From: a virus
IMG/VR virus record: IMGVR_UViG_3300017971_000728
Location: 1-25,066 of that record
Length of the DNA stretch: 25,066 bases
Reading direction: 5' to 3' (one strand)
The notes under the pieces are model-generated. The model ran no database searches. It had not been told where the DNA came from and saw only the letters and a program-made list of their open reading frames with translations. A program made the position numbers and the translations under genes. Positions 15,737-21,236 of this stretch are shown here, in pieces. Numbering within the stretch: the stretch's first letter is position 1; each line of letters starts with the position of its first letter.

Positions 15737-16288
15737 TTAAAGGGTTAATGCCTTCCGAAAAGCAGCCAGATCAAACTTGTTTCCCGGACAGCTCTTATAT
15801 GCTGCATACTCCCTGTGACCCCTCACGCGGTTGACAGGGATCTCGAGCATGTAGAGCAGGGATTTGACGAGCTTGACGCCGAGATCCCATTGTTCCTTTG
15901 GGGGTGGGATCTTATCGAAATTGCCGATAAAGCAGATCCCTACTGATTTCTGATTCATACCGTTCTGTTTGCAGTGGGCCCCAGGCTCCGGGACGAAACG
16001 GCCATGCAGGATCTCATATCTATCGCCAATGAGTTCTATGCCATAGTGATAGCCGATATCATTCCAGCCGAGGGTTCCGACATGATACCGCCGTATGGCA
16101 TCCCAGGAGACTGTTTGGCTGTCGTGAGTCAGACTGTGATGGAGAAGGATATAGGTCGGGAAATCCTGATCTGCCATTTCATTGAGTTGTTTTTCAATTT
16201 CCATGACTTCATGAGTGAGCTGCCGGAGCAAATGCCCCATTATCATTGTACGGTTTCGTACCAGGTCCTTTATCTGCTCACTTTTCAT
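15737..16288 (-). CDS. N-acetylmuramoyl-L-alanine amidase, T7-lysozyme type (endolysin)
   Basis: A 183-aa protein with GAGGAG four bases before its ATG. Residues 1-42 form a charged helical extension. Residues 44-180 match the Amidase_2/PGRP fold of T7 lysozyme: FPTYILLHHS with zinc-ligand His50, NDIGYHYGI with Tyr80, GAHCKQNGMNQKSVGICFIG at 103-122, and RGHREYAAYKSCPG with His158, Lys165 and Cys167. These correspond to T7 His17, Tyr46, His122, Lys128 and Cys130. It cleaves the amide bond between muramic acid and L-Ala in peptidoglycan. No signal peptide is seen, so a holin or pore is needed for access. It is the first gene of the envelope block. Confidence 0.9.
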   Translation of the reverse strand: MKSEQIKDLVRNRTMIMGHLLRQLTHEVMEIEKQLNEMADQDFPTYILLHHSLTHDSQTVSWDAIRRYHVGTLGWNDIGYHYGIELIGDRYEILHGRFVPEPGAHCKQNGMNQKSVGICFIGNFDKIPPPKEQWDLGVKLVKSLLYMLEIPVNRVRGHREYAAYKSCPGNKFDLAAFRKALTL

Positions 16289-16307
16289 TAGCTCCTCTTT
16301 TTGGTTT

Positions 16308-16343
16308 GCCCGGCTGGGAAAAGGAGGCTAAACCCAACCGGGC
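16308..16343 (-). promoter_or_regulatory. Hairpin in the endolysin leader with an anti-Shine-Dalgarno-like loop
   Basis: The arms 16308-16318 and 16333-16343 pair over 11 bp with one G-U wobble and a 14-nt loop. Read on the minus strand, the loop contains CCTCCTTTT, partly complementary to the endolysin ribosome-binding region AAAAAGAGGAG about 10 nt downstream. This could restrain translation of the endolysin. No T-tract follows on either strand, so a simple terminator is less likely. Confidence 0.4.
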
Positions 16344-16409
16344 TTGCCGCAGGATGAGGATGTTGTGTTGTAGACTAGAGGATACAAAAGAAACAAAAGG
16401 TTTGCTAAA

Positions 16410-16474
16410 CGGGTCTCAAGAACGGGTTAATGGGGCGGGTGTCAAGGGCGGGTCTCAAGAACGGGTATTTTCAT
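16410..16474. repeat. Five tandem 13-bp repeats (iteron-like), each starting CGGGT
   Basis: Units begin at 16410, 16423, 16436, 16449 and 16462, an exact 13-bp period. Units 1 and 4 are identical (CGGGTCTCAAGAA) and unit 3 is CGGGTGTCAAGGG. Units 2 and 5 keep CGGGT and diverge after it. The array covers the 3' end of the HTH-like gene 16455-16712 and the region upstream of the endolysin leader. The spacing is close to 1.25 helical turns. Such arrays bind initiators at origins or autoregulators at operators. Which of these applies is not shown. Confidence 0.7.
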
Positions 16475-16712
16475 CTTTTTTTGAGGGATTCATTTTTTTT
16501 GAGAAAAACTCTCTGATCTTAAACTCATATCCCCACACAACGCGTCGGCGGCTCTTTCCTTTCCCTTTCCAGTGAGGACCGAACACAATACCTTTCTCGA
16601 GCATTTCCTTACCGTATTGCTTTCTCACGTAGTCAGCGCACCACGGAGTGCAGCGTCGCGCAATCTCCAACCAAGTTTCTATCGTGTAGCTGTCAAGCAT
16701 AAGGTCTGTCAT
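16455..16712 (-). CDS. Possible winged-HTH DNA-binding protein (85 aa)
   Basis: An 85-aa protein whose residues about 10-65 read like a DNA-binding winged helix: TIETWLEIARRCTPWCADYV as helix-turn-helix, then a basic KGKGKSRRRVVWGYEF wing. The C-terminus is Lys-rich. No good ribosome-binding site is seen before the first ATG, and Met5 is another start. Its last codons lie in the first units of the 13-bp array on the minus strand, so the array could be its own binding site; this is inference. Excisionase-like proteins have a similar pattern but are usually near an integrase, which is not seen here. Confidence 0.5.
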   Translation of the reverse strand: MTDLMLDSYTIETWLEIARRCTPWCADYVRKQYGKEMLEKGIVFGPHWKGKGKSRRRVVWGYEFKIREFFSKKMNPSKKDENTRS

Positions 16713-16730
16713 TTTTTTAGTGTCGGAAAA

Positions 16731-17018
16731 TTATCTTTGATGCACTCCCATCCTGTACTGCCGCCTATCTTCAGTCTCATCGATCTTCCATAACAACCAG
16801 GTTTCATCAATCTCCGCAATACAGTAAGGAATACGCTTCTTCCTAAAATCCCATGCCCACCGCTGCAGGATCCTCACATCATTAACTTTCTTCTTCTTCG
16901 CAACGATAAAGGCACAGATTTTCCGGCCAGTATTGTAGGCAATCAATAGCTTTTGAATGCCGAATTCCTCAATTATGCGGCCCTGGTTGAACTGGTAGTC
17001 CTTTTTCTTCCCCGGCAT
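16731..17018 (-). CDS. Hypothetical protein (95 aa), weak nuclease-like resemblance
   Basis: The ATG at 17018 follows GGAGATGGAGG, a strong ribosome-binding site, and the first 50 nt overlap the end of the exported CxxC gene. The product is 95 aa and rich in Lys, Arg and Ile. The segment ILQRWAWDFRKKRIPYCIAE resembles the last helix and strand of VRR-NUC nucleases. However, the acidic Pro-Asp and Glu-x-Lys core of those enzymes is absent, so catalysis is not supported. Function unknown. It sits in the replication part of the operon. Confidence 0.5.
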   Translation of the reverse strand: MPGKKKDYQFNQGRIIEEFGIQKLLIAYNTGRKICAFIVAKKKKVNDVRILQRWAWDFRKKRIPYCIAEIDETWLLWKIDETEDRRQYRMGVHQR

Positions 17019-17313
17019 CCTCCATCTCCTTGATGTTTTTATCCAATTGCTTAACCTGTTTTTTTAGCAGCTCGATACTTTCCTCAGCCGCTTTCTTTTG
17101 CCCCTCGAGAAAATCCCTGTGGCTCATCCACGTCTTGCCCTTGTTCTCATCTGCAAATAGGCCCTGATCGATCTTGATAGACAGGGTTTTTTTGCAGTAA
17201 GGGCAAGTGTACTTGATTACTGTGTCCTGAGAGGGACACTGCAGATCTGCTGTATCTGCTCCCAAAAACAGGAAAAACCCAATAACACATAGAATTGCTA
17301 ATAATGCTTTCAT
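16969..17313 (-). CDS. Exported protein with CxxC pair and C-terminal coiled coil
   Basis: A 114-aa protein. Residues 1-20 are a Sec-type signal (MKALLAILCVIGFFLFLGA). The mature part starts with Cys26, then YTCPYCKKTL at 35-44, a half zinc-ribbon or redox CxxC. Residues 68-100 are a strong heptad-type helix (EGQKKAAEESIELLKKQVKQL), likely to oligomerise. It begins 4 nt inside the replication gene and ends 50 nt inside the next. An exported protein in a replication cluster is odd; an envelope or spanin-like role is possible, since i-spanins are anchored coiled coils. No family is recognised. Confidence 0.6.
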   Translation of the reverse strand: MKALLAILCVIGFFLFLGADTADLQCPSQDTVIKYTCPYCKKTLSIKIDQGLFADENKGKTWMSHRDFLEGQKKAAEESIELLKKQVKQLDKNIKEMEDAGEEKGLPVQPGPHN

Positions 17314-18059
17314 AAACCCTCCTTACATTTCTCACAGATTAAGTTATCCCAACCGGCAAGCTCTTTGTCTTTGCCGCATTCTTTACAGGGCCCGAACACA
17401 TGAGCCCCTATTTGCTGATACTTCTTAGGATCGAACTTGAATCCCTTAAAATGCTTTTCGATCTCATCCAAAAGCCAGGATCCTTTTTTGAAGAGAGCGT
17501 AATGAGATTTATACGAGTAGCCTTTGGTTTCGATTTTGTTGTTGAGAAAATCGAGAGCCCACTCCAATTGATCCTCGGGCATCTCTTCCCTCAGCTTCTC
17601 TATTTCCTCATTAGTCATTAAAACATACTCTCTTATCTTATCTTTACTTAACTTAACTTGTGCGGGAGTAGATCCCGGCGTTACTCCTGGAGTAGGTCCA
17701 GGACTAGGCTGAATTCCAGTAGGGGCGGGAATTCCAGAAGGCTTCTCTCTATCCTTTCTAAGAATTTGCTCGTCTTTGAATCTCCGTAACTGAAGATACC
17801 GATCACCGTCATTTTGATATAAAACAATGAGTTCCTTTTCCGCCAATTCCAGAAGCATTTTATCTATCTTTCCCGGAGTCATGTGTTTTAATCGAGGAAA
17901 GATATTGCCTTTTACTACATAAGGATCCGCAGAGAACCGGCCTTCAATATCAAGGTGAGGTATCAACCAGGTATAAAGCAACCGGGCTGAATCTGAGGAC
18001 AGTTTGTTTACCCGCCTACTATCTGAGATTTTCTTTTTCAACATCCGACCTTCAGGCAC
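17310..18059 (-). CDS. Phage replication initiator-like protein with C-terminal zinc ribbon
   Basis: A 249-aa protein from a GTG at 18059 with GGAGG upstream; the ATG at 18044 (after AAGG) is a second possible start. Residues 1-100 (MLKKKISDSRRVNKLSSDSA, then LLYTWLIPHLDIEGRFS and VVKGNIFPRL) match N-terminal winged-helix domains of phage replication and DnaD/O-type proteins. Residues about 105-140 form a Pro/Gly/Thr linker (GIQPSPGPTPGVTPGSTP). Residues about 225-247 hold CKECG and CEKC pairs, a zinc ribbon. It should load the host helicase at the phage origin. In lambda O the origin lies in the gene itself, and the repetitive linker DNA here is a candidate. The neighbour upstream is a small zinc-like protein. 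Confidence 0.65.
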   Translation of the reverse strand: MPEGRMLKKKISDSRRVNKLSSDSARLLYTWLIPHLDIEGRFSADPYVVKGNIFPRLKHMTPGKIDKMLLELAEKELIVLYQNDGDRYLQLRRFKDEQILRKDREKPSGIPAPTGIQPSPGPTPGVTPGSTPAQVKLSKDKIREYVLMTNEEIEKLREEMPEDQLEWALDFLNNKIETKGYSYKSHYALFKKGSWLLDEIEKHFKGFKFDPKKYQQIGAHVFGPCKECGKDKELAGWDNLICEKCKEGL

Positions 18060-18251
18060 TCATCCCTCCCTTATTTCCTCAATCGGATACTTCCAGGCCT
18101 TACATCCTATACATTCCGGATCTTTCTCTGTCCACCGATGCCAAAAACAAACCTCGGGCCTTATCCGGCGCTCTTTACCTTTATAAAAACACAGAATGCG
18201 CTTGTTCTCATCTTCCGGGTTGGATTCAAGATCAAAGGATGCTTCTATCAA
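18060..18251 (-). CDS. Small Cys/His-rich protein (63 aa)
   Basis: A 63-aa protein starting in a 4-nt ATGA overlap with the methyltransferase end and ending directly before the GTG of the replication gene. It has Cys21, Cys35, His38 and a CIGC pair at 47-50, so one zinc site is possible. The rest is charged (GKERRIRPEV, then WKYPIEEIREG). Such Cys-rich small proteins are common in phage early operons, but the function is unknown. Close coupling to the replication gene suggests a role in DNA metabolism. Confidence 0.6.
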   Translation of the reverse strand: MIEASFDLESNPEDENKRILCFYKGKERRIRPEVCFWHRWTEKDPECIGCKAWKYPIEEIREG

Positions 18252-19081
18252 AACTTCGTTTCCTTTATCGCCATTATTATTTTATGTGCGACTTGCGGGA
18301 CGATGCTGTTTCCCAGCCCGCTAAGTAAGCTACGGTGTAACCCATCAACCACGCCGAAAGTGTCATCAGGCGCTCTGCGAACTTTTCCGTCAGCGCAAGA
18401 GAGCCAGAGGGAGTTATCCCACGTATTGGTTTTTGCCATTCCCCGTTGACTTGATTGTGTGCCGCTGGATTTGGACTCATGCTCTGCGGTGTCGGCCAAG
18501 TCGCCTTGACTTGATTCCGGAGTCTTTGTTGTGAGGTTGTCGGATTCCCATTGTGATATGCCTGGATTGCTTTCGGCCCATCCGACACTACCTGATCCTT
18601 TGCCGAGGGCGTGAGCCACGATCCAATACCTCGCCCTGAGTTGCGGGGCATTGACGGCGCAAGCTGGAATGATAAGCGGCGGTGCGACTTCGTAACCTTG
18701 GGCTTCCAGGTCAACAAGTATTCCTCCGAGCCCCACGTCGTCGATCCCAGGAGGGTTTTCAAAAAGACACCAATCGGGCCTTGCCTCGGAAACGACTCTA
18801 AGAGCTTCACCCCAGAGCCAGCGGTCGTCTTTCTTGCCTCCCTGCTTCCCGGCACGACTCGCAGGCTGGCAGGGTACGCCGGCAGTAAGCAAGAATCTTC
18901 CCCGCCATCTGGTTCCGTCGAACTCTCGAACGTCAGGCACAATTGGGATTCCAGGCCATGTTCGTTCAAGAAAGTGTCTGCATCGTTTGTCATTTTCACA
19001 CATCACATCCGTTTGTATGCCTGCCCAATGACAGGCAAGGGTGAAGCCGCCTATTCCCGTGAAGAGGTCAATGTGGGCCAC
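18248..19081 (-). CDS. DNA cytosine-C5 methyltransferase
   Basis: A 277-aa protein starting at a GTG (19081) with GGAGGGG about 4 nt upstream. Motif I is DLFTGIGGFTLA (5-16). Motif IV is AGVPCQPAS with catalytic Cys71. Motif VI is ENPPG at 108-112, motif VIII is QLRARYWIVA near 147-156, and motifs IX/X are GLGNSIVPQVAHKI at 255-268. The stretch between VIII and IX (about 160-235) is Ser/Thr/Gln-rich and short for a target-recognition domain. It probably methylates phage DNA against host restriction. Most of this gene is overlapped in another frame on the same strand by a 240-codon open frame (separate entry). The target site cannot be read from sequence. Confidence 0.88.
   Translation of the reverse strand: MAHIDLFTGIGGFTLACHWAGIQTDVMCENDKRCRHFLERTWPGIPIVPDVREFDGTRWRGRFLLTAGVPCQPASRAGKQGGKKDDRWLWGEALRVVSEARPDWCLFENPPGIDDVGLGGILVDLEAQGYEVAPPLIIPACAVNAPQLRARYWIVAHALGKGSGSVGWAESNPGISQWESDNLTTKTPESSQGDLADTAEHESKSSGTQSSQRGMAKTNTWDNSLWLSCADGKVRRAPDDTFGVVDGLHRSLLSGLGNSIVPQVAHKIIMAIKETKF
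18277..18999 (-). CDS. Nested alternative-frame ORF inside the methyltransferase gene (WPTP-type, uncertain)
   Basis: A 240-codon open frame on the same strand but another phase, wholly inside the methyltransferase gene. Its putative start is GTG 18999 or ATG 18993, with no good ribosome-binding site. The product carries GIGSWLTPSAKDQVVSDG and TWPTPQSMSPNPAAHN, and ends AERLMTLSAWLMGYTVAYLAGW. This fits the W-P-T-P and W-L-M-G-Y pattern of hypothetical proteins repeatedly annotated beside phage C5 methylases. Either such proteins are a genuine overprinted gene, or the pattern is what this methylase family spells in the other frame. I cannot decide. A plus-strand frame in the same area is also long, so open frames here need caution. 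Confidence 0.3.
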   Translation of the reverse strand: MKMTNDADTFLNEHGLESQLCLTFESSTEPDGGEDSCLLPAYPASLRVVPGSREARKTTAGSGVKLLESFPRQGPIGVFLKTLLGSTTWGSEEYLLTWKPKVTKSHRRLSFQLAPSMPRNSGRGIGSWLTPSAKDQVVSDGPKAIQAYHNGNPTTSQQRLRNQVKATWPTPQSMSPNPAAHNQVNGEWQKPIRGITPSGSLALTEKFAERLMTLSAWLMGYTVAYLAGWETASSRKSHIK

Positions 19082-19247
19082 ACAACCCCTCCCTCTCCGC
19101 GAACCAATCCTCGACCATCATTACGCCCTCGCCCACTATCTCGCCAACATCTCGAGGCACCCTGATTAGGATGCCGGCGCGATCGATAAGGAAGTCATAC
19201 GGGCTCGAATCGTGACGGAGATAGTCAAAGGAGATGCGGATTCTCAT
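19068..19247 (-). CDS. Hypothetical protein (59 aa)
   Basis: The ATG at 19247-19245 overlaps the RusA stop (ATGA) behind GAGGGGG, and the TGA at 19070-19068 lies 14 nt inside the methyltransferase gene. The product has 59 aa with an N-terminal MRIRISFDYL segment, FLIDRAGILIRVPR in the middle and an acidic C-terminal helix (VMMVEDWFAE). The tight overlaps on both sides fill the gap between RusA and the methyltransferase and support a real gene. No family or function is recognised. Confidence 0.65.
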   Translation of the reverse strand: MRIRISFDYLRHDSSPYDFLIDRAGILIRVPRDVGEIVGEGVMMVEDWFAEREGLCGPH

Positions 19248-19606
19248 TCCCCCTCGATCTCCACTTTTACCCCTTGCTGTTCGGCGCCATAGATAACTTG
19301 CTCCTGCCAGGCAACGATAGCCTTATGAGAATCGGTTTCCAGGATCCCCGACTTAACAAGGCCATCGAAAATAAATTTCTTTGCCGCTACCACGTTATCA
19401 GGATCCCGGCGCCGGTCCTTTTCATACCAGGTCAGCTTAATAAAGGCCTGCTTCACCTTGCGGAGATCTGCCTGGAGAATTTCGTAATAAACGATGCCGG
19501 TCCATTCCTGTTTCATGCGGTTGTATAGATAACGAGAAGAGTTTGATGCGGCAATCATCTTATTAAGGTCAGGAAAGCGGCCTTTGATGAAAAGAGTTTG
19601 AATCAT
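19244..19606 (-). CDS. rusA: RusA-family Holliday junction resolvase
   Basis: A 120-aa protein, the usual length for RusA. The signature YEKDRRRDPDNVVAAKKFIFD at 61-81 contains the catalytic acidic cluster (Asp68 and Asp70), followed by DGLVKSGILETDSHK with Asp92. These match the Asp70, Asp72 and Asp91 triad of Escherichia coli RusA. It cuts four-way DNA junctions during recombination or replication restart and may resolve branches before packaging. It is part of the leftward early operon, followed by the 59-aa gene with a 4-nt overlap. Confidence 0.85.
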   Translation of the reverse strand: MIQTLFIKGRFPDLNKMIAASNSSRYLYNRMKQEWTGIVYYEILQADLRKVKQAFIKLTWYEKDRRRDPDNVVAAKKFIFDGLVKSGILETDSHKAIVAWQEQVIYGAEQQGVKVEIEGE

Positions 19607-19658
19607 GGGCTTTGTCCTACACCTGTCAGCCGAGTGTCAGACAGACACCACAAAAAAA

Positions 19659-19940
19659 CTATGGTAAGGTGTCCAACACGGCCTTAACGGTTTTCCAATG
19701 ATCCCGGAGCTTATCTTTGTATGCGTAATGAGCCATGTAGAAATACATACCCTCGCGGGCAAGATCAGTCTTTGTGAGATTGTTTTCAAAACAGAAGTCT
19801 TTAACTTCTTCCTCGCGGTTAGGTTCAATGCGGAATTGAATGCGGGAGTCTTTGGATTGCTCGGGGATAACCTCAGGAGAACCTTTGATTAGCTGTTTCT
19901 CAATATGAGAATTGCGGAAATCAAAGTTTTGCTGGGTCAT
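19659..19940 (-). CDS. Ribbon-helix-helix-like regulator (93 aa)
   Basis: I start at the ATG of MTQQNFDF (19940) because GGAGG lies five bases upstream. Residues about 31-66 (SRIQFRIEPNREEEVKDFC, then ENNLTKTDLAREGMYFYM) fit a ribbon-helix-helix fold: a short strand followed by two helices with Thr-Asp-Leu at the second. Such proteins are small DNA-binding regulators. It is the second gene of the leftward early operon, 42 nt downstream of the Cro-like gene. The target is unknown. The long N-terminus (about 30 residues) is disordered-looking. Confidence 0.6.
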   Translation of the reverse strand: MTQQNFDFRNSHIEKQLIKGSPEVIPEQSKDSRIQFRIEPNREEEVKDFCFENNLTKTDLAREGMYFYMAHYAYKDKLRDHWKTVKAVLDTLP

Positions 19941-19982
19941 GGCGCCTCCATTTTTTTGTTGCCAATTTGCAAAAGACAAGGT

Positions 19983-20159
19983 TTAATTAGCGGAGATCAC
20001 CTGCATCACTTTTTCGATATTTCGCAGGTGCATGGATTCACTCTGCCCATTGAGCCAGCGATAAAGATTGCTCGGGGTAATCCCGGCCCTTTGAGCCAGT
20101 TTGTGAATGCTCCACCCTGTCCGCTGCAAAAAAGCGGTAATTTCTGCCTTATAGTTCAT
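19983..20159 (-). CDS. Cro-like HTH repressor (58 aa), probably from a leaderless mRNA
   Basis: A 58-aa protein. Residues about 16-38 (WSIHKLAQRAGITPSNLYRW) are a clear XRE/Cro helix-turn-helix; little else is present, as in small Cro proteins. The ATG at 20159 has no Shine-Dalgarno sequence, and the leftward promoter's -10 box ends at 20167, so the transcript should begin at about 20160, at or next to the ATG. It is the first gene of the leftward early operon, opposite the repressor-like gene across a shared operator. By analogy with lambda it should bind the same 18-bp operators and favour lytic growth; this is inference. Confidence 0.7.
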   Translation of the reverse strand: MNYKAEITAFLQRTGWSIHKLAQRAGITPSNLYRWLNGQSESMHLRNIEKVMQVISAN

Positions 20160-20166
20160 GAAGGCG

Positions 20167-20195
20167 CTTTTAGCACTAATGCAAATATTTGTCAA
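20167..20195 (-). promoter_or_regulatory. Leftward early promoter (PR-like)
   Basis: The -35 box TTGACA is at 20195-20190, the spacer is 17 nt, and the -10 box TAAAAG is at 20172-20167. The start point, about seven bases on, falls at about 20160, adjacent to the ATG at 20159. The spacer and -10 box hold the 18-bp operator shared with the rightward promoter. It should drive the Cro-like gene and the long leftward operon. Confidence 0.75.
20168..20185. promoter_or_regulatory. Operator copy 1 (18 bp, overlaps the leftward promoter)
   Basis: On the minus strand this reads TTTGCATTAGTGCTAAAA, identical over 18 bp to 20726-20743 on the plus strand. The core GCA-N4-TGC is symmetric with A/T-rich flanks, the form of a dimeric HTH operator. 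Placement between the -35 and -10 boxes means that binding would block the promoter. Confidence 0.8.
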
Positions 20196-20227
20196 GCTAT
20201 TTTGTTCGATTGCAAAAAAGGAGCCAC

Positions 20228-20647
20228 ATGAGTACAATCGAAAGAGCAGAAGCGGCGCGGAAAAAAATGATGGAATGGATTCGGGGGGAACTGGAAATAG
20301 CCTTAGAAAAGGAAGGAAACGAGAGTGCTCTTGCAAAAAGGCTCGGGTTCTCTCCGGGGGATCTTACGAGGTTTAAGAACAGGGATCCGGAGAAAGAAGA
20401 TCCTCCCCTCGAGACATTCCTTAAAATCTTTTACGGCCTTGAACTATCATTGATTGAGCTAATTCTAACCGTGAATCCCAGGAGATACCGCACCTTTTCA
20501 ATCGGCCGGTATTTCACCGAGGAAGAATTGCTGCGGTTTGAGGAATTAAGCCATGAGAGAAAAGAAATGCTTATCAGCATATTGAAAGCAGTTTTAGCCA
20601 AACCGGACGAGAGCATCACTCTCCACGACAAAGTTCTGGGTATATAA
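20228..20647 (+). CDS. CI-like HTH repressor without a LexA-type peptidase domain
   Basis: A 139-aa protein starting at the ATG of MSTIERAE (20228), with AAGGAG seven bases upstream. Residues about 30-60 (NESALAKRLGFSPGDLTRF, then NRDPEKEDPP) are an XRE-type HTH. Residues 61-80 (LETFLKIFYGLELSLIELIL) look like the packing helices, and 85-139 may be an oligomerisation part (YFTEEELLRFEELSHERKEML). There is no Ser-Lys dyad of the S24 family, so RecA-stimulated self-cleavage is unlikely. It lies between two identical operators and divergent from the Cro-like gene, as cI lies between OR and OL in lambda. I infer it maintains lysogeny. Its own promoter is not clear. Confidence 0.7.
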   Translation: MSTIERAEAARKKMMEWIRGELEIALEKEGNESALAKRLGFSPGDLTRFKNRDPEKEDPPLETFLKIFYGLELSLIELILTVNPRRYRTFSIGRYFTEEELLRFEELSHERKEMLISILKAVLAKPDESITLHDKVLGI

Positions 20648-20692
20648 GCCCCGCCTGGTTTTCCTGCCTCATACCCCTTTTTTTCACTTTTT

Positions 20693-20710
20693 TTTGGCGT
20701 TAATGCAAAA
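20693..20710. promoter_or_regulatory. Possible weaker operator upstream of the rightward promoter
   Basis: The core GCG-TTAA-TGC with flanking T and A runs aligns to the GCA-N4-TGC operator pattern with a single core change. It ends seven bases before the -35 box of the rightward promoter, where a second repressor dimer could bind cooperatively. The match is imperfect. Confidence 0.4.
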
Positions 20711-20716
20711 AAATGC

Positions 20717-20744
20717 TTGACTTCTTTTGCATTAGTGCTAAAAT
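20717..20744 (+). promoter_or_regulatory. Rightward early promoter (PL-like)
   Basis: The -35 box TTGACT is at 20717-20722, the spacer is 16 nt, and the -10 box TAAAAT is at 20739-20744. The start point should be near 20751, giving a roughly 26-nt leader that ends in the AGGGGGG ribosome-binding site of the first plus-strand gene. The operator copy at 20726-20743 spans spacer and -10 box. It should drive the recombination operon. Confidence 0.75.
20726..20743. promoter_or_regulatory. Operator copy 2 (18 bp, overlaps the rightward promoter)
   Basis: TTTGCATTAGTGCTAAAA on the plus strand, identical to operator copy 1 in reverse orientation about 540 bp away. It sits at the equivalent position within its promoter. 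Two identical operators at two divergent promoters are the lambda OL/OR arrangement and could allow looping across the repressor gene. Confidence 0.8.
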
Positions 20745-20776
20745 AAGACCAAACAATAATTTAACAGGGGGGCAAG

Positions 20777-21043
20777 ATGATCAATTGGGAGAAACTAACT
20801 AGGGGCGACATGAATCTTATAAATCATGTCACGGATCGGGCAGTAAATATGTTCCCGCAACTCGACAGACTGTCTATCCACATGGATGTGAGCGCAGTGC
20901 ATATCAGCGGCTGCAAGCTGGATCTTCAAAAACTGTTGAAGTTTGATGATTTCAACTTCGCCCACGATATTGCTGGGATCAGGAGCCATATCAATCGGCA
21001 AACGGGGGAACTTCAAGATTGTTTCGTTCCTCGATGTAGTTAG
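20777..21043 (+). CDS. Small early protein (88 aa)
   Basis: The first gene of the rightward operon, with AGGGGGG about seven bases before the ATG. The N-terminus (MINWEKLTRGDMNLINHVTD) followed by a helical and then mixed region resembles a family of short phage proteins of unknown function (possibly DUF6874; not verified). It ends FVPRCS. A competing minus-strand frame covers the same bases but lacks promoter and ribosome-binding context. As an early gene under repressor control it may act on host functions. No motif is decisive. Confidence 0.6.
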   Translation: MINWEKLTRGDMNLINHVTDRAVNMFPQLDRLSIHMDVSAVHISGCKLDLQKLLKFDDFNFAHDIAGIRSHINRQTGELQDCFVPRCS

Positions 21044-21053
21044 GAGAGGCAAC

Positions 21054-21236
21054 ATGAAACCTAGTTATCGTTTTGGGATCCGTTGGATCGCCAGAAATGA
21101 CAATGCTGGTGACAATGACGATGTGGAAACGATCGCCGGTTATATCAGCGTGTTACTTTTGGCTGATCTATTTGGTAAGGATCCCGGCACGGTTGCCAAA
21201 GACGTTATCAAGTTTAGAGAAGGGGGGACAAGATGA
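21054..21236 (+). CDS. Small early protein (60 aa)
   Basis: The start is the ATG at 21054, with TAGGAGAGG seven bases upstream. The 60-aa product has a basic N-terminus (MKPSYRFGIRWIARND) and a helix DVETIAGYISVLLLADLF followed by GKDPGTVAKDVIKF. The pattern DDVETIAGxxxVLLLADLFGK occurs in small phage proteins. It ends in an ATGA overlap with the next gene. Function unknown. An isolated early location suggests a host take-over or regulatory role. Confidence 0.6.
   Translation: MKPSYRFGIRWIARNDNAGDNDDVETIAGYISVLLLADLFGKDPGTVAKDVIKFREGGTR

Noticed and set aside
16731-17018. VRR-NUC nuclease
   Set aside because: Only the C-terminal helix-strand resembles the family; the Pro-Asp and Glu-x-Lys catalytic residues are missing.
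18611-19165. Plus-strand open frame of 184 codons opposite the methyltransferase
   Set aside because: Product is Pro/Ser/Arg-rich without motifs and has no promoter or ribosome-binding context. It shows that this area has few stops in several frames, which lowers confidence in the nested minus-strand frame too.
20795-21055. Minus-strand frame opposite the first early gene
   Set aside because: It would run against the rightward promoter and lacks a ribosome-binding site; the plus-strand gene has both.
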